Shown: positions 46,193-56,016 of the stretch, one piece after another
How the letters are laid out: every line of letters starts with the position of its first letter
How positions within the stretch are numbered: the first letter of the stretch is position 1
Source of the DNA: Labilibaculum sp.
GTDB taxonomy: Bacteria > Bacteroidota > Bacteroidia > Bacteroidales > Marinifilaceae
Direction of reading: 5' to 3'
Length of the DNA stretch: 64,000 nt
Assembly (NCBI GenBank): GCA_016342745.1
Contig: JAEINT010000016.1
Span: 62,001-126,000, forward strand
Position numbers and translations under genes: made by a program
Notes under the pieces: generated by a model
What the model saw: the letters and a program-made list of their open reading frames with translations, nothing else
Told to the model about the DNA's origin: nothing
Database searches by the model: none

Positions 46193-47674
46193 ATGTATTT
46201 ACTAGGATTAGATATTGGAAGTTCATCCGTTAAGGCATCGTTATTAGATGCTAAGAGTAGCAAATGTTTAGCTACTGACTTTTTCCCAAAAAAGGAAATG
46301 CAGATTACTGCGCATGAAATTGGTTGGGCAGAACAAGAGCCACAAATGTGGTGGGATAATCTTAAGCAAGCAATTAAGAGTGTAATGCAAACGGCAAATG
46401 TGGATAAGGAAATGGTGAAAGCCATTGGTATATCCTATCAGATGCATGGATTGGTTTGTGTTGATAAAGATTTACAGCCTGTTCGTTCATCTATCATTTG
46501 GTGTGACAGTAGAGCTGTTGCTATTGGTGATGATGCTTTTAATAGTATTGGTAAAGACAAATGTCTTTCGCACTTATTGAATTCTCCAGGAAATTTTACA
46601 GCAAGTAAATTAGCTTGGGTAAAAGAAAATGAGCCTGAAACATTCGCAAAAATTTATAAAATAATGTTGCCTGGTGATTTTGTTGCCATGCAATTAACTG
46701 GAAAAACTTGTACTACTGTTTCTGGTTTGTCAGAAGGTATTTTCTGGGATTTTAAAACAAATTCAGTATCCGAAGATATTTTGAATACATATGGTATTTC
46801 GAAAGAGATGCTTCCTGAAATTGTTGATACCTTCTCAAACCAAGGACAGGTTCTTCCTGAAATTGCAGAGGAATTAGGTTTTTCAAGTAGTGCAGTAGTT
46901 TCATACCGTGCTGGCGATCAGCCGAACAATGCATTGTCTTTAAATGTATTGAAGCCAGGAGAAGTTGCTACAACAGCAGGAACATCAGGAGTTGTTTATG
47001 GGGTAAGCGATGAGGTGAAATTTGATCCTTATTCAAGAGTGAACTCTTTTGCTCACGTAAATCATACCGAAAAAGATAATAGATTGGGAATTTTACTTTG
47101 CATTAATGGTACAGGAATCATGAATTCCTGGTTAAATCATAATGTTGCAAAAGGATTGTCTTATGCCGAAATGAACGAAAAGGCAATGGAAATACCTGTA
47201 GGTTCCGATGGAATAACAATTTTACCTTTCGGTAATGGTGCTGAGCGTGTGTTAAACAACCGTGAGGTAGGAGCTCAAATTTCCAACTTAAACTTAAATC
47301 GTCATACTGATGCTCACATTTATAGAGCAGCACAAGAAGGTATTGCTTTCTCATTCCATTATGGAATGGAAGTAATGAAAGAAATTGGTGTGAAGCCAAA
47401 CGTAATTCGTGCAGGCCATGCAAATATGTTTTTGAGTCCATTGTTCAGAGAGACCTTATCGACAGTATCGGGCGCAACTATTGAGTTGTACGATACAGAT
47501 GGCTCTTTAGGAGCAGCTCGTGGAGCAGGTTATGGCGCAGGCGTTTATTCTTCATTGGAAGAAGCATTCGCTGGATTGGAAAAAATCAGCACCATCAAGC
47601 CTGACGAAAGCGTGAGAGATGAGATGTTAGAAGCATACGCTCGTTGGAGTAAAGAATTGAAGAAGAATTTATAG
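46193..47674 (+). CDS. xylB: Xylulokinase
   Basis: A 493 aa FGGY-family sugar kinase that phosphorylates D-xylulose to xylulose-5-phosphate. It has the phosphate 1 loop (LLGLDIGSSSVKASLLD), the catalytic-region IGISYQMHGLVCVDKDL, IWCDSRA, and the FGGY C-terminal half (EVATTAGTSGVVYGVSD; GHANMFLSPLFRETLSTVSG; DGSLGAARGAGYGAGVY). Being next to xylose isomerase fixes the specificity. The first structural gene of the xyl operon, 42 bp before xylA. Confidence 0.96.
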   Translation: MYLLGLDIGSSSVKASLLDAKSSKCLATDFFPKKEMQITAHEIGWAEQEPQMWWDNLKQAIKSVMQTANVDKEMVKAIGISYQMHGLVCVDKDLQPVRSSIIWCDSRAVAIGDDAFNSIGKDKCLSHLLNSPGNFTASKLAWVKENEPETFAKIYKIMLPGDFVAMQLTGKTCTTVSGLSEGIFWDFKTNSVSEDILNTYGISKEMLPEIVDTFSNQGQVLPEIAEELGFSSSAVVSYRAGDQPNNALSLNVLKPGEVATTAGTSGVVYGVSDEVKFDPYSRVNSFAHVNHTEKDNRLGILLCINGTGIMNSWLNHNVAKGLSYAEMNEKAMEIPVGSDGITILPFGNGAERVLNNREVGAQISNLNLNRHTDAHIYRAAQEGIAFSFHYGMEVMKEIGVKPNVIRAGHANMFLSPLFRETLSTVSGATIELYDTDGSLGAARGAGYGAGVYSSLEEAFAGLEKISTIKPDESVRDEMLEAYARWSKELKKNL

Positions 47675-47716
47675 AGATAGATATTTCACATTTGATAATT
47701 TAATAAGAAGAACATC

Positions 47717-49042
47717 ATGACTATTGTAAAAGGAGATAAAGAGTATTTTCCTGGAATCGGTAAGATTGCTTACGAAGGACCAGAATCAAAAAATCCAATG
47801 GCTTATAAATGGTACGATGAAAATCGTGTTGTTGCAGGCAAAACTATGAAAGATCACTTGCGTTTTGCAGTGGCTTACTGGCATACTTTCTGCGGAGATG
47901 GTGGAGATCCATTCGGACCTGGAACTCAGAAATTCCCTTGGGGAACTGAGGCTAACGCAATTGATGCTGCAAAATCAAAAATGGATGCTGCTTTCGAATT
48001 TATTACGAAATTAGGCGCACCATTTTACTGTTTTCACGATACTGATGTTGTTGGAGATGGATCTGTTTTCGAAATTGAGAAGAGATTGGCTACAATGGTT
48101 GACTATGCAAAGCAAAAACAAGCAGATTCAGGCGTTAAGTTATTGTGGGGTACTGCAAATGCATTTTCGAATCCTCGTTACATGAACGGAGCTTCAACAA
48201 ATCCTGATTTTAATGTTGTTGCCAACGCTGGAACTCAGGTTAAAAATGCATTGGATGCTACTATCGCTTTGGGTGGTACTGGTTATGTATTCTGGGGAGG
48301 TCGTGAAGGTTACATGTCTCTTTTCAATACTGACATGAAACAAGAATTGGATCATATGGCACAATTCCTGACTATGGCTCGTGATTACGGTCGTAAGAAT
48401 GGTTTTGAAGGAACTTTCCTTATTGAGCCTAAGCCAATGGAGCCAATGAAGCACCAATACGATTTCGATACAGCAACCGTAATGGGATTCTTGAACAAAT
48501 ATGGTTTGGCTGATGATTTCAAAATGAATATTGAAGTAAACCATGCTACTTTAGCTGGTCACACATTTGAGCACGAATTGCAAACAGCTGTTGATAACAA
48601 CATGTTGGGAAGTATCGATGCAAACAAAGGTGATTACCAAAATGGATGGGATACGGATGAATTCCCAACAAGCATTTACGAGACTGTTGCTGCTATGTTG
48701 CCAATTTTAGAGAATGGTGGTTTCACTCACGGAGGTATCAATTTTGATGCGAGAATTCGTCGTAACTCAACTGATATGGAAGATATCTTTATCTCTCACA
48801 TTGGTGGAATGGATGTATTTGCACGTGCTTTGGTAATTGCTGATAGAGTAAGAACAGAATCACCATACTTGAAATTGAAGAAAGATCGTTATGCTTCTTT
48901 CGAATCAGGAAATGGTAAAGCATTTGCTAATGGTGACCTTTCTTTAGAAGATCTTAGAAAGATTGCTAAAGATGCTGGCGAACCAACTGCAACAAGCGGA
49001 AAACAAGAAATGTTAGAGCAGTTAATCAACTGGTACATTTAA
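47717..49042 (+). CDS. xylA: Xylose isomerase
   Basis: A 441 aa class II xylose isomerase, full length: D-xylose to D-xylulose. Active-site signatures are all present: [10 protein letters not shown] (catalytic His/Asp), [17 protein letters not shown] (metal Glu), [21 protein letters not shown], and [19 protein letters not shown] (metal Asp pair). It needs Mg2+ or Mn2+. It is cotranscribed after xylB. Confidence 0.98.
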   Translation: MTIVKGDKEYFPGIGKIAYEGPESKNPMAYKWYDENRVVAGKTMKDHLRFAVAYWHTFCGDGGDPFGPGTQKFPWGTEANAIDAAKSKMDAAFEFITKLGAPFYCFHDTDVVGDGSVFEIEKRLATMVDYAKQKQADSGVKLLWGTANAFSNPRYMNGASTNPDFNVVANAGTQVKNALDATIALGGTGYVFWGGREGYMSLFNTDMKQELDHMAQFLTMARDYGRKNGFEGTFLIEPKPMEPMKHQYDFDTATVMGFLNKYGLADDFKMNIEVNHATLAGHTFEHELQTAVDNNMLGSIDANKGDYQNGWDTDEFPTSIYETVAAMLPILENGGFTHGGINFDARIRRNSTDMEDIFISHIGGMDVFARALVIADRVRTESPYLKLKKDRYASFESGNGKAFANGDLSLEDLRKIAKDAGEPTATSGKQEMLEQLINWYI

Positions 49043-49051
49043 TAACTACAT

Positions 49052-49090
49052 TTAAACTCTCGTGAGAAAACTTGCGAGAGTTTAATTATA
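49052..49090 (+). promoter_or_regulatory. Hairpin between xylA and xylE
   Basis: An 11-bp perfect stem TTAAACTCTCG / CGAGAGTTTAA with a 12-nt loop, then an AT-rich tail without a long T run. It starts 10 bp after the xylA stop and ends before the xylE start at 49102. A leaky terminator or mRNA-stability element that would lower transporter expression relative to xylA is plausible. Confidence 0.6.
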
Positions 49091-49101
49091 ACTCCAAACT
49101 C

Positions 49102-50709
49102 ATGACTCAAACCCAAACACAAGGCAGTACATTGTTTATAATAGGAATTACTTTAGTGGCTACACTAGGGGGATTGCTGTTTGGTTACGATACTGCTGTA
49201 ATTAGTGGCGCTACTGAAGCCCTAAAAGTATTTTTTGTTACTCCATTAGAATCCGATAGTGCACTTGCATTGCAAGTTTTAGGAGAATACAAGATTATTA
49301 TTTCAATTTGTTTTATAGTGGTTTCCTCACTGATTTCTAGCTTCATGTTTCGCATGTATGGAAAACAAAAGGGGATTATCTACAGTTCAATTCTAATTCT
49401 TGCAGGAATTGTAATTTGGTATACTCAATTTTGGGTATCCGTAAACGAACTTACCGAAAATACCTTAAATTCGATTAATGGATTCACAATTTCCAGTGCT
49501 ATAATTGGCTGTGTAATTGGAGGTTCTATTTGTGGTTATGTAAGTCAGAGATTAGGAAGAAAAAGAGGATTGGTTTTAGCTGCAGTACTATTTACAATTT
49601 CAGCAGTCGGTTCTGCAATGCCCGAAATCATGAACTTTTTCGGAGCAAGTACCATTAGCGCATTTATCTTTTATCGTATTGTAGGTGGTATTGGAGTAGG
49701 TATTGCATCTATGCTTTCACCGATGTACATCGCCGAAATTGCACCCGCAAAATACCGTGGGACATTAGTTTCTGCTAATCAGTTTGCAATTGTATTTGGG
49801 ATGTTGGTGGTTTATTTTGTGAATTACACCATTTCTTTAAATGGTGATGCTAATTGGTTGAATGAAATTGGATGGAGATATATGTTTGCATCTGAGACAA
49901 TCCCTGCATTTATCTTTTTAGTCATGTTATATTTTGTTCCTGAATCGCCACGATATTTAATCATGAAATCTCGTGAAGAGGAAGCAGAAAGTGTATTGAA
50001 TAAAATAGTAGGAACAATTAAAGCTCCTCAGCTAATGGCTGATATCAAGGAGTCATTAAAAGAAAAAAATGCTCCATGGTTAACTTTTGGAGGATTAATT
50101 ATAACAATAGGAGTTCTATTGTCTGTTTTTCAGCAATTTGTTGGTATTAACGTCGTATTGTATTATGCCGCTGAGATTTTTAGAAACTTGGGGAGTAGTA
50201 CAGGAGATGCTTTGTATCAGACAATAATTGTTGGAGCAATAAATTTAATATTTACCGTACTTGCCATTTTTACAGTAGACAAATTTGGTCGTAAGCCATT
50301 AATGATTATTGGTGGTGTAGGAATGGGAATCTGTATGTTTGCATTAGGTGCAGCCTTCTATTATAATCAATTAGGTTTGGTTGCCTTGTTTGCTATGTTA
50401 GGATACGTTGCTTTCTTTGCAATGTCATGGGGACCAGTTACTTGGGTGCTACTTTCGGAGATTTTTCCGAATTCAATTCGTAGTGCTATGTCCTTAGCGG
50501 TTGCTGCTCAGTGGATTGCAAATATGATTGTATCATGGACATTCCCAATGATGAATGATAACTCATGGCTAACAGGTATGTTTAATCATGGATTTTCATA
50601 TTGGATTTATGGTGCGATGGGAATATTATCAGCAATATTCGTTTGGAAAGTAGTTCCTGAAACCAAAGGAAAAACTTTGGAAGAAATGGGACGCTTGTGG
50701 AAAAAATAA
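49102..50709 (+). CDS. xylE: Xylose:proton symporter-type sugar porter
   Basis: A 535 aa major facilitator of the sugar porter family. I start it at the ATG at 49102 (MTQTQTQGSTLFIIGIT), because the earlier TTG at 49072 lies inside a hairpin. Twelve transmembrane segments carry GGLLFGYDTAVISG, the RxGRKRG loop (RLGRKRGLVLA), SPMYIAEIAPAKYRG, the central FQQFVGINVVLYYA (sugar-binding QQ/N residues), DKFGRKP and VPETKGKTLEEMG. The insertion after helix 1 is longer than in E. coli XylE, as common in Bacteroidota. It completes the xyl operon. Confidence 0.93.
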   Translation: MTQTQTQGSTLFIIGITLVATLGGLLFGYDTAVISGATEALKVFFVTPLESDSALALQVLGEYKIIISICFIVVSSLISSFMFRMYGKQKGIIYSSILILAGIVIWYTQFWVSVNELTENTLNSINGFTISSAIIGCVIGGSICGYVSQRLGRKRGLVLAAVLFTISAVGSAMPEIMNFFGASTISAFIFYRIVGGIGVGIASMLSPMYIAEIAPAKYRGTLVSANQFAIVFGMLVVYFVNYTISLNGDANWLNEIGWRYMFASETIPAFIFLVMLYFVPESPRYLIMKSREEEAESVLNKIVGTIKAPQLMADIKESLKEKNAPWLTFGGLIITIGVLLSVFQQFVGINVVLYYAAEIFRNLGSSTGDALYQTIIVGAINLIFTVLAIFTVDKFGRKPLMIIGGVGMGICMFALGAAFYYNQLGLVALFAMLGYVAFFAMSWGPVTWVLLSEIFPNSIRSAMSLAVAAQWIANMIVSWTFPMMNDNSWLTGMFNHGFSYWIYGAMGILSAIFVWKVVPETKGKTLEEMGRLWKK

Positions 50710-50800
50710 ATATTTAGTTAGTGATTGTTAAAGTTAATCCCTTATCGACAGTTAATAGATAAGTTGGTGGGTTTTATTGATTTAAGATAAGGGATAATGT

Positions 50801-50832
50801 AAAGGATCGGCGGGGGCCGATCCTTTTTTTGT
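50801..50832 (+). terminator. Terminator of the xyl operon
   Basis: Perfect 11-bp stem AAAGGATCGGC / GCCGATCCTTT with a 4-nt G loop, then a T run. It isolates the xyl operon from the GH92 gene. Confidence 0.95.
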
Positions 50833-50874
50833 TTTTGATTGTCTTTTGAATGATATCTTAATGCTTCTTTTCTG

Positions 50875-50882
50875 TATATTTG
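50875..50882 (+). promoter_or_regulatory. -7 element upstream of the GH92 gene
   Basis: TATATTTG matches TAnnTTTG and is followed by an ~80-nt leader. A TTTG at 50845-50848 is about 26 bp upstream, a little too far for an ideal -33. No AGAAC repeat is seen, so this gene is probably not under the xylose regulator. Confidence 0.5.
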
Positions 50883-50964
50883 CACACATAATCTCCAAAA
50901 GCCACATTTTCAATTTTATTTCTGATGCTATTAATTCATTAGAAGTTCAAATTAATAAAAGATT

Positions 50965-53151
50965 ATGAGATTATTCGCCATTTGTTGGGCAATGATTGCT
51001 CTTTTTGGGTGCTCTGAAACGCAGCCTAAAGACAGTAAAAAAGTAACAGAATACGTTAACCCTTTTGTAGGAACCGACGGTCCTGGAAATACCTATCCTG
51101 GTGCAGTTTTGCCATTTGGAATGGTACAGTTGAGTCCCGATAATGGCTTGCCAGGATGGGATCGTATAGCTGGCTATTTTTGGCCCGATTCTACCATTGC
51201 AGGATTTAGTCACACACATTTAAGTGGAACCGGAGCGGGAGATATGTACGATCTGTTGCTAATGCCTACTAATAGTCGTTTTTCAGATAATCTTACACCA
51301 GATGACGATTTTCGTGCATATTCTAAATTTTCTCACGAAAGAGAAGAAGCCACACCTGGATATTACAAGGTGGATTTGTTGAGTTCGGGCATTGTTGCCG
51401 AATTAACCACAACAAAGCGTGTTGGTTTTCATCGCTATACTTTTCCTGAAGATAAAAAGTCACAGATCATTTTGGATTTAGGTTTCAAAATGAATTGGGA
51501 TAATCCGTATGCAACAGAAATTACAATCGAAAATGATTCAACCATTTCTGGATATCGAAAATCAAATGGATGGGCGAGAGATCAGCATGTATATTTTGTA
51601 GCTCAGTTTTCAAAAGCATTTAGCAAAGTAGATTTATTCGAAGGCAATTTGAATTTGAATCAGAAGAAAGTGAATGGTCCTAAAACAAAAATGATCGCTA
51701 ATTTTAATACGAAGGATAAGGAACAAATTTTAGTAAAAGTAGCAATGTCTTCCGCTTCGGTTGATGGAGCAAAGAAGAACTTGCAGGCCGAACTTTCTGA
51801 TTGGAATTTTGATGCTACAGTGCAAAAAGCGGATCAAGAATGGAATGAATTGCTTTCACAGATTGAAGTAAGTGGATCGGAATATCAGAAAGAAGTATTC
51901 TACACCAATTTGTATCACCTGTATCTTACGCCATCTTTGTTAAGCGATGTGGATGGAATGCACAAAGGAGCAGATGGGAAATATCACAAAGCCGAAGGAT
52001 TTGATCGTTACGATACATTTTCTTTGTGGGATACTTACCGCACAGCTCACCCATTGTATACGATTCTTTGTCCCGATAAAGTAGAAGATTTTATCAAATC
52101 ATTTTTAGCCCATTACGATGAAACAGGCTTGTTGCCAGTTTGGTCTTTGGCTGGAAATGAAACCAATATGATGATTGGTTACCACGCTGTTCCTGTTGTT
52201 GTAGATGCTTATTTTAAAGGAATTGAAATGGATGCTGAGAAAGCATTTCGTGCGTGTAAGGAATCTGCAATGGAAAAAGGCAGAGAGATTGATGAGTACA
52301 TGAAATTAGGCTTTGTACCTACCGATGCTGAAGGAGAAAATTGGTCGGTATCTAAAACATTGGAATATGCATACGATGATTGGTGTATTGCGCAATTTGC
52401 AAAAGCATTAAACAAAGAAGAGGATTACCAATATTTTTTAAAGCGAGGAGAGAATTGGAAGAATTTATACGATCCAAAATCTACTTTCTTCCGTCCGAAA
52501 GACGAACATGGGAAGTTTATCCCGAATTTTGTTGCGAAGGATTATACAAACTACTTCTGTGAAAGTAATGCTTGGCAATATTTTTGGTATGTACCACAAG
52601 ATATTCCGGAGTTTATTGCAACTGTTGGGAAAGAGAAATTTACAGCCAAGCTGGATTCAATGTTCACTTATTACCCAGAGGCAAGTGATGATCTTCCAAT
52701 TTTCAGTACAGGTATGATTGGTCAGTATGCTCACGGAAATGAGCCAAGTCATCATGTGGCGTACCTTTACAATCATATCGGGCAACCAGAAAAAACACAA
52801 GAAATGGTTCGAAGAATTGTGACTTCTCAGTACACAAACAAACCTGATGGATACTGTGGTAACGAAGATTGTGGACAAATGTCAGCATGGTTGGTGATGT
52901 CTTCTTTGGGTATGTATCCAACGAATCCCGCTAATGGCATTTATGACCTTACTTCACCATCTCTTGAAAATGGGGTAATTCACTTGAAAAATGGAAAGAC
53001 TTTTACGGTATCAACCGAAAATCAAGGGACTAAAAATCATTACATAAAAAAGATGTATTTGAATGGTAAAGAGTACAAACAGCTAACAATTACGCACCAA
53101 CAAATTATGGATGGTGGAGAATTGAAGTTTGTTTTGGGAGCTAATAAGTAA
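50965..53151 (+). CDS. GH92 exo-alpha-mannosidase lipoprotein
   Basis: A 728 aa lipoprotein (lipobox ALFGC) of glycoside hydrolase family 92, Ca2+-dependent inverting exo-alpha-mannosidases acting on N-glycan or yeast mannan side chains. Family signatures: YVNPFVGTDGPGNTYPGAVLPFGMVQLSPD, GFSHTHLSGTG, the FSLWDTYRTAHPL segment, AGNETNMMIGYHAVPV, GNEPSHHVAYLYN and GNEDCGQMSAWLVMSSLGMYP with the general base region. Length is normal. It has its own promoter after the xyl terminator and is followed 35 bp downstream by an EEP-fold lipoprotein, likely cotranscribed. Which alpha linkage it cuts is not readable here. Confidence 0.95.
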   Translation: MRLFAICWAMIALFGCSETQPKDSKKVTEYVNPFVGTDGPGNTYPGAVLPFGMVQLSPDNGLPGWDRIAGYFWPDSTIAGFSHTHLSGTGAGDMYDLLLMPTNSRFSDNLTPDDDFRAYSKFSHEREEATPGYYKVDLLSSGIVAELTTTKRVGFHRYTFPEDKKSQIILDLGFKMNWDNPYATEITIENDSTISGYRKSNGWARDQHVYFVAQFSKAFSKVDLFEGNLNLNQKKVNGPKTKMIANFNTKDKEQILVKVAMSSASVDGAKKNLQAELSDWNFDATVQKADQEWNELLSQIEVSGSEYQKEVFYTNLYHLYLTPSLLSDVDGMHKGADGKYHKAEGFDRYDTFSLWDTYRTAHPLYTILCPDKVEDFIKSFLAHYDETGLLPVWSLAGNETNMMIGYHAVPVVVDAYFKGIEMDAEKAFRACKESAMEKGREIDEYMKLGFVPTDAEGENWSVSKTLEYAYDDWCIAQFAKALNKEEDYQYFLKRGENWKNLYDPKSTFFRPKDEHGKFIPNFVAKDYTNYFCESNAWQYFWYVPQDIPEFIATVGKEKFTAKLDSMFTYYPEASDDLPIFSTGMIGQYAHGNEPSHHVAYLYNHIGQPEKTQEMVRRIVTSQYTNKPDGYCGNEDCGQMSAWLVMSSLGMYPTNPANGIYDLTSPSLENGVIHLKNGKTFTVSTENQGTKNHYIKKMYLNGKEYKQLTITHQQIMDGGELKFVLGANK

Positions 53152-53186
53152 CTTACTGCCAGTTGTATAAAATTAAATAATATTCA

Positions 53187-54023
53187 ATGAAAAATTATAT
53201 CTTTTGCCTACTGGCAATCGTGCTATTCTCTTGCAGTCCAAAGGAACAGGTACAAACATTCATGACTTACAATTTGCGTTACAACAATCCAAATGATGGT
53301 GAAAATCGGTGGGAAGTGCGCAAAGAAAATGTAGCTGATTTAATTCTAAATTATCAACCTGATGTATTTGGAACACAGGAAGGTTTAAATGATCAGATTA
53401 CCTGGTTGGATAGTGTATTGACAAACTATTCATACATCGGTGTTGGACGTGATGATGGAAAACAGAAAGGGGAATATTGTGCTATTTTTTACAAAACAGC
53501 TAAGTACAATGTTATTAAGCAATCGACTTTTTGGTTGTCTAAAACTCCAGAAGAAATATCAGTTGGTTGGGATGCAGCTTTAGAGCGAATTTGTACTTAT
53601 TTTCTTTTGGAGAATAAGGAAACCAAACAGCGCTTTTATGTTTTTAACGCTCATTTTGATCATGTAGGTAATATTGCCCGATTGAATAGTTCTAAGTTGA
53701 TCTTTAGTAAGATTACAGAGCATAATCCAGAGAATTACCCTTGTGTGCTAATGGGTGATTTAAACCTGTTGCCCGAAACGGATCCAATTCTGTATTTAAG
53801 CATGCAAATGGATGATTCTAAAGGTTTAGCTGGTGAAAGTGTTTCAGGTGCTGAGGGAACCTTTAACGGCTTTAAACATGATAAAACTGTTACCGATCGT
53901 ATTGATTACATTTTTATCAGTAAAGGAGATGCTAAGGTAAAAGAATATAAGGTTATTGATGATCAGGTAGAGGAGAGGTATCCTTCAGATCATTTGCCAG
54001 TTTTGGTTGAGGTGGAATTGTAG
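53187..54023 (+). CDS. Endonuclease/exonuclease/phosphatase-fold lipoprotein
   Basis: A 278 aa lipoprotein (lipobox VLFSC) of the EEP superfamily. Conserved motifs: TYNLRYNNPND, the metal Glu in FGTQEGL, NAHFDHVGN (catalytic His), MGDLNLLPETDP and SDHLPVLVEVEL (catalytic Asp-His). Members that follow GH92 in Bacteroidota often act on phosphorylated sugars or phosphodiesters, so a periplasmic phosphodiesterase clearing mannan-derived phosphate groups is a reasonable guess. It is probably cotranscribed with the GH92 gene. Confidence 0.9.
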   Translation: MKNYIFCLLAIVLFSCSPKEQVQTFMTYNLRYNNPNDGENRWEVRKENVADLILNYQPDVFGTQEGLNDQITWLDSVLTNYSYIGVGRDDGKQKGEYCAIFYKTAKYNVIKQSTFWLSKTPEEISVGWDAALERICTYFLLENKETKQRFYVFNAHFDHVGNIARLNSSKLIFSKITEHNPENYPCVLMGDLNLLPETDPILYLSMQMDDSKGLAGESVSGAEGTFNGFKHDKTVTDRIDYIFISKGDAKVKEYKVIDDQVEERYPSDHLPVLVEVEL

Positions 54024-54025
54024 GT

Positions 54026-54180
54026 TTGTTGAACCACTTCGTGGTTAGCCCGCACTTTGTGCTTTGCATTTGAAATCCCGAAGTGATTGAACCTGAATAA
54101 ATGTAGGTGCAACCAATGGCTGTGATAGTAGATAAGGGAAAGACCACAGAATGGGGTTAAAGTCAAAAATGCTATAACAA
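54026..54180 (+). repeat. Dispersed intergenic repeat, copy 1
   Basis: About 155 bp beginning TTTGTTGAACCAC and ending AATGGGGTTAAAGTC... It shares order and many blocks with the region at 58978-59180: TTGTTGAACCA, TTTGTGCTTT, ..TCCC..G.GATTGAA..TGA.TAA and GAATGGGGTT. No ORF. The two copies bracket the betaine transporter/porin cluster. Confidence 0.6.
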
Positions 54181-54191
54181 TTTGAGGAAAC

Positions 54192-54229
54192 AAAAAAGAG
54201 ATACAACATGGAGTTGTATCTCTTTTTTT
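54192..54229. terminator. Bidirectional terminator
   Basis: AAAAAAGAGATACAAC / GTTGTATCTCTTTTTT with a 5-nt loop. The A run before and T run after make it work on both strands: for the EEP gene on plus and the betaine operon on minus. Confidence 0.93.
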
Positions 54230-54257
54230 ATGAGTTAATAAAGCTTCTGCTTCTAGA

Positions 54258-55130
54258 TTATTTCATCCAAGAATCAACCAATACTTTATTAGCTGTATAC
54301 CATTCAGTAGCTCCTGTTTCTTCTCCCTTTTCTTTAATCGCAGTCATTAATTCGTATAACTGCGCTTCTTCAAGTTTAAAGTTTTTGAAAAAAGTAGCAG
54401 CTGCAGGTTGATCTTTTTCAAATCCTCTTCTTGAAATGATTGTGCAAGCATCCTTTGGATAAATTCCTTTAGGATCCTCTAAATATTTCAAGTCATTTTT
54501 TGTCCATTTGAAATGAGGTTTCCAGCCAGTTACTGCAACCCACTCATTATGCTTGATTGCCTTCTCAAGACTAGCAACCATTGCAGGTCCACTTGAAGTG
54601 ATTTGTTCGAAATCAAGTTTATACTCGTCTATTGCTTTAAGCGTGTTGGCATGAATACCTGCACCACTACCAATACCAATAATTTTACCTTCAAATTTAT
54701 CTTTATTCGCATTCAACTCTTCAATAGAGTTAATTGTAACATACGCAGGAACTACCAAGCCAGTTGTACCTTCGCTAAACGATTCTCCCAATTTCACTAG
54801 CTTATCACCATAGTCGGCCCAATAATCTTTGTGTGTATTCGGAAGCCACGCATCAAGAAATACATCACCTTTTGAATTATCTTTTGATAATTCGCCATAG
54901 ATCATTCCAGGGGCTAGATTGGTAATTTCTACTGCATAATCATTTGCTTCAAGTGCTGCTTTTGCCAAATAAGTGAAAGCAATTCCTTCACTCCAATTTG
55001 GATAAAAGATGCTAACTTCTTTTTTGTCTTCACTTTTTTCTTTTTTCTTCCCACTGTTGTTGCATGAACTAACTGAAACAGTTAATACTACAGCTACAAG
55101 TAAGATTCCTAAATTTCTTAATTTAAACAT
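54258..55130 (-). CDS. Glycine betaine ABC transporter substrate-binding lipoprotein
   Basis: A 290 aa lipoprotein (lipobox VSVSSC) with an OpuAC-type binding domain: VSIFYPNWSEGIAFTYLAKAALEANDY, VFLDAWLPNTHKDYWADYGDKLV, KIIGIGSGAGIHANTL and WVAVTGWKPHFKWTKNDLKYLEDP. The Trp residues that cage the trimethylammonium group are in these last segments. It is the third gene of the operon, behind permease and ATPase, and is anchored at the membrane. Betaine or proline betaine is the likely ligand; choline or carnitine cannot be excluded. Confidence 0.92.
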   Translation of the reverse strand: MFKLRNLGILLVAVVLTVSVSSCNNSGKKKEKSEDKKEVSIFYPNWSEGIAFTYLAKAALEANDYAVEITNLAPGMIYGELSKDNSKGDVFLDAWLPNTHKDYWADYGDKLVKLGESFSEGTTGLVVPAYVTINSIEELNANKDKFEGKIIGIGSGAGIHANTLKAIDEYKLDFEQITSSGPAMVASLEKAIKHNEWVAVTGWKPHFKWTKNDLKYLEDPKGIYPKDACTIISRRGFEKDQPAAATFFKNFKLEEAQLYELMTAIKEKGEETGATEWYTANKVLVDSWMK

Positions 55131-55154
55131 AATTTTATTTGTAAATTATTATAA

Positions 55155-56015
55155 TTATTTTTTTGCAATAGCTTGTGTTATTCTGTCTAAAATAATGGCC
55201 AATATCACAATACCCAATCCAGACTCAAAACCTTTTGCAACATCGTTTTGCTGAATTCCTTGGTAAACAATACTTCCAAGTCCTTTAGCACCTACCATTG
55301 AAGCGATAACCACCATTGATAAAGCCAATAGTATTACCTGGTTAATTCCGGCCAAAATAGTCGGCATTGCTAAGGGTAATTGAATTTTAAACAAAATTTG
55401 TTTTTCTGTTGCACCAAAAGCTCGACCTGCTTCGATCACATCCGAAGGGACATTATTAATTCCCAGACATGTTAAACGTACTGCCGGTGGGAGTGAGAAA
55501 ATTACAGTAGCAATAACTCCAGGAGTATTTCCCACACTAAAAAAGAAAATAGCCGGAATCAGATAAACAAAGGCTGGCATGGTTTGCATTAAGTCAAGTA
55601 TGGGTCTAATAATCAAATCTGCTGTTTTGCTTCTGGAAGCCACAATTCCCAGTGGAATACCTAAAAGTAGAGCAATCACGGTTGAAACAATAACCAAGGT
55701 GGTTGTTTGTATCGATTCTTCCCAATATCCCATTGCGAATATCAGAAATAAGCCAAAAATGACAAATGCTGTCATTCCACCACCTTTTTTTAATCCTTCT
55801 ATTTTAAAAGCACTTTTTCTAGCATTAGCATAATAAGCAGCCAAGGCTACGGATGCAATAATGATATAAAAAGGAATGGCTAGAAAAACGTCATTCATAC
55901 CATCAACAGTCCACGAGATTATGTCATCTATAGCACTCCATAATCCTGAAAAGTTCTCTTCCAGTTTATTAATTCCGTATTCTATATATTTACCAAGATC
56001 AATTAATTTTTCCAT
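55155..56015 (-). CDS. Glycine betaine/proline ABC transporter permease
   Basis: A 286 aa inner membrane permease of the ProW/OpuAB type. An N-terminal extension (~1-45) precedes six hydrophobic helices. The binding-protein-dependent transport signature reads GRAFGATEKQILFKIQLPLAMPTILAGINQ; PAVRLTCLGINNVPSDVIEAG is also typical. It sits 1 bp from the ATPase gene and 24 bp from the binding protein. Confidence 0.94.
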   Translation of the reverse strand: MEKLIDLGKYIEYGINKLEENFSGLWSAIDDIISWTVDGMNDVFLAIPFYIIIASVALAAYYANARKSAFKIEGLKKGGGMTAFVIFGLFLIFAMGYWEESIQTTTLVIVSTVIALLLGIPLGIVASRSKTADLIIRPILDLMQTMPAFVYLIPAIFFFSVGNTPGVIATVIFSLPPAVRLTCLGINNVPSDVIEAGRAFGATEKQILFKIQLPLAMPTILAGINQVILLALSMVVIASMVGAKGLGSIVYQGIQQNDVAKGFESGLGIVILAIILDRITQAIAKK

Positions 56016-56016
56016 A

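Noticed and set aside
49072-49101. TTG start ten codons upstream for the xylose transporter
   Set aside because: It lies in the xylA-xylE hairpin; ATG 49102 gives the usual N-terminus.
54208-54411. 67-codon plus-strand ORF in front of the betaine-binding gene
   Set aside because: Starts in the terminator hairpin and is antisense to the real binding-protein gene.
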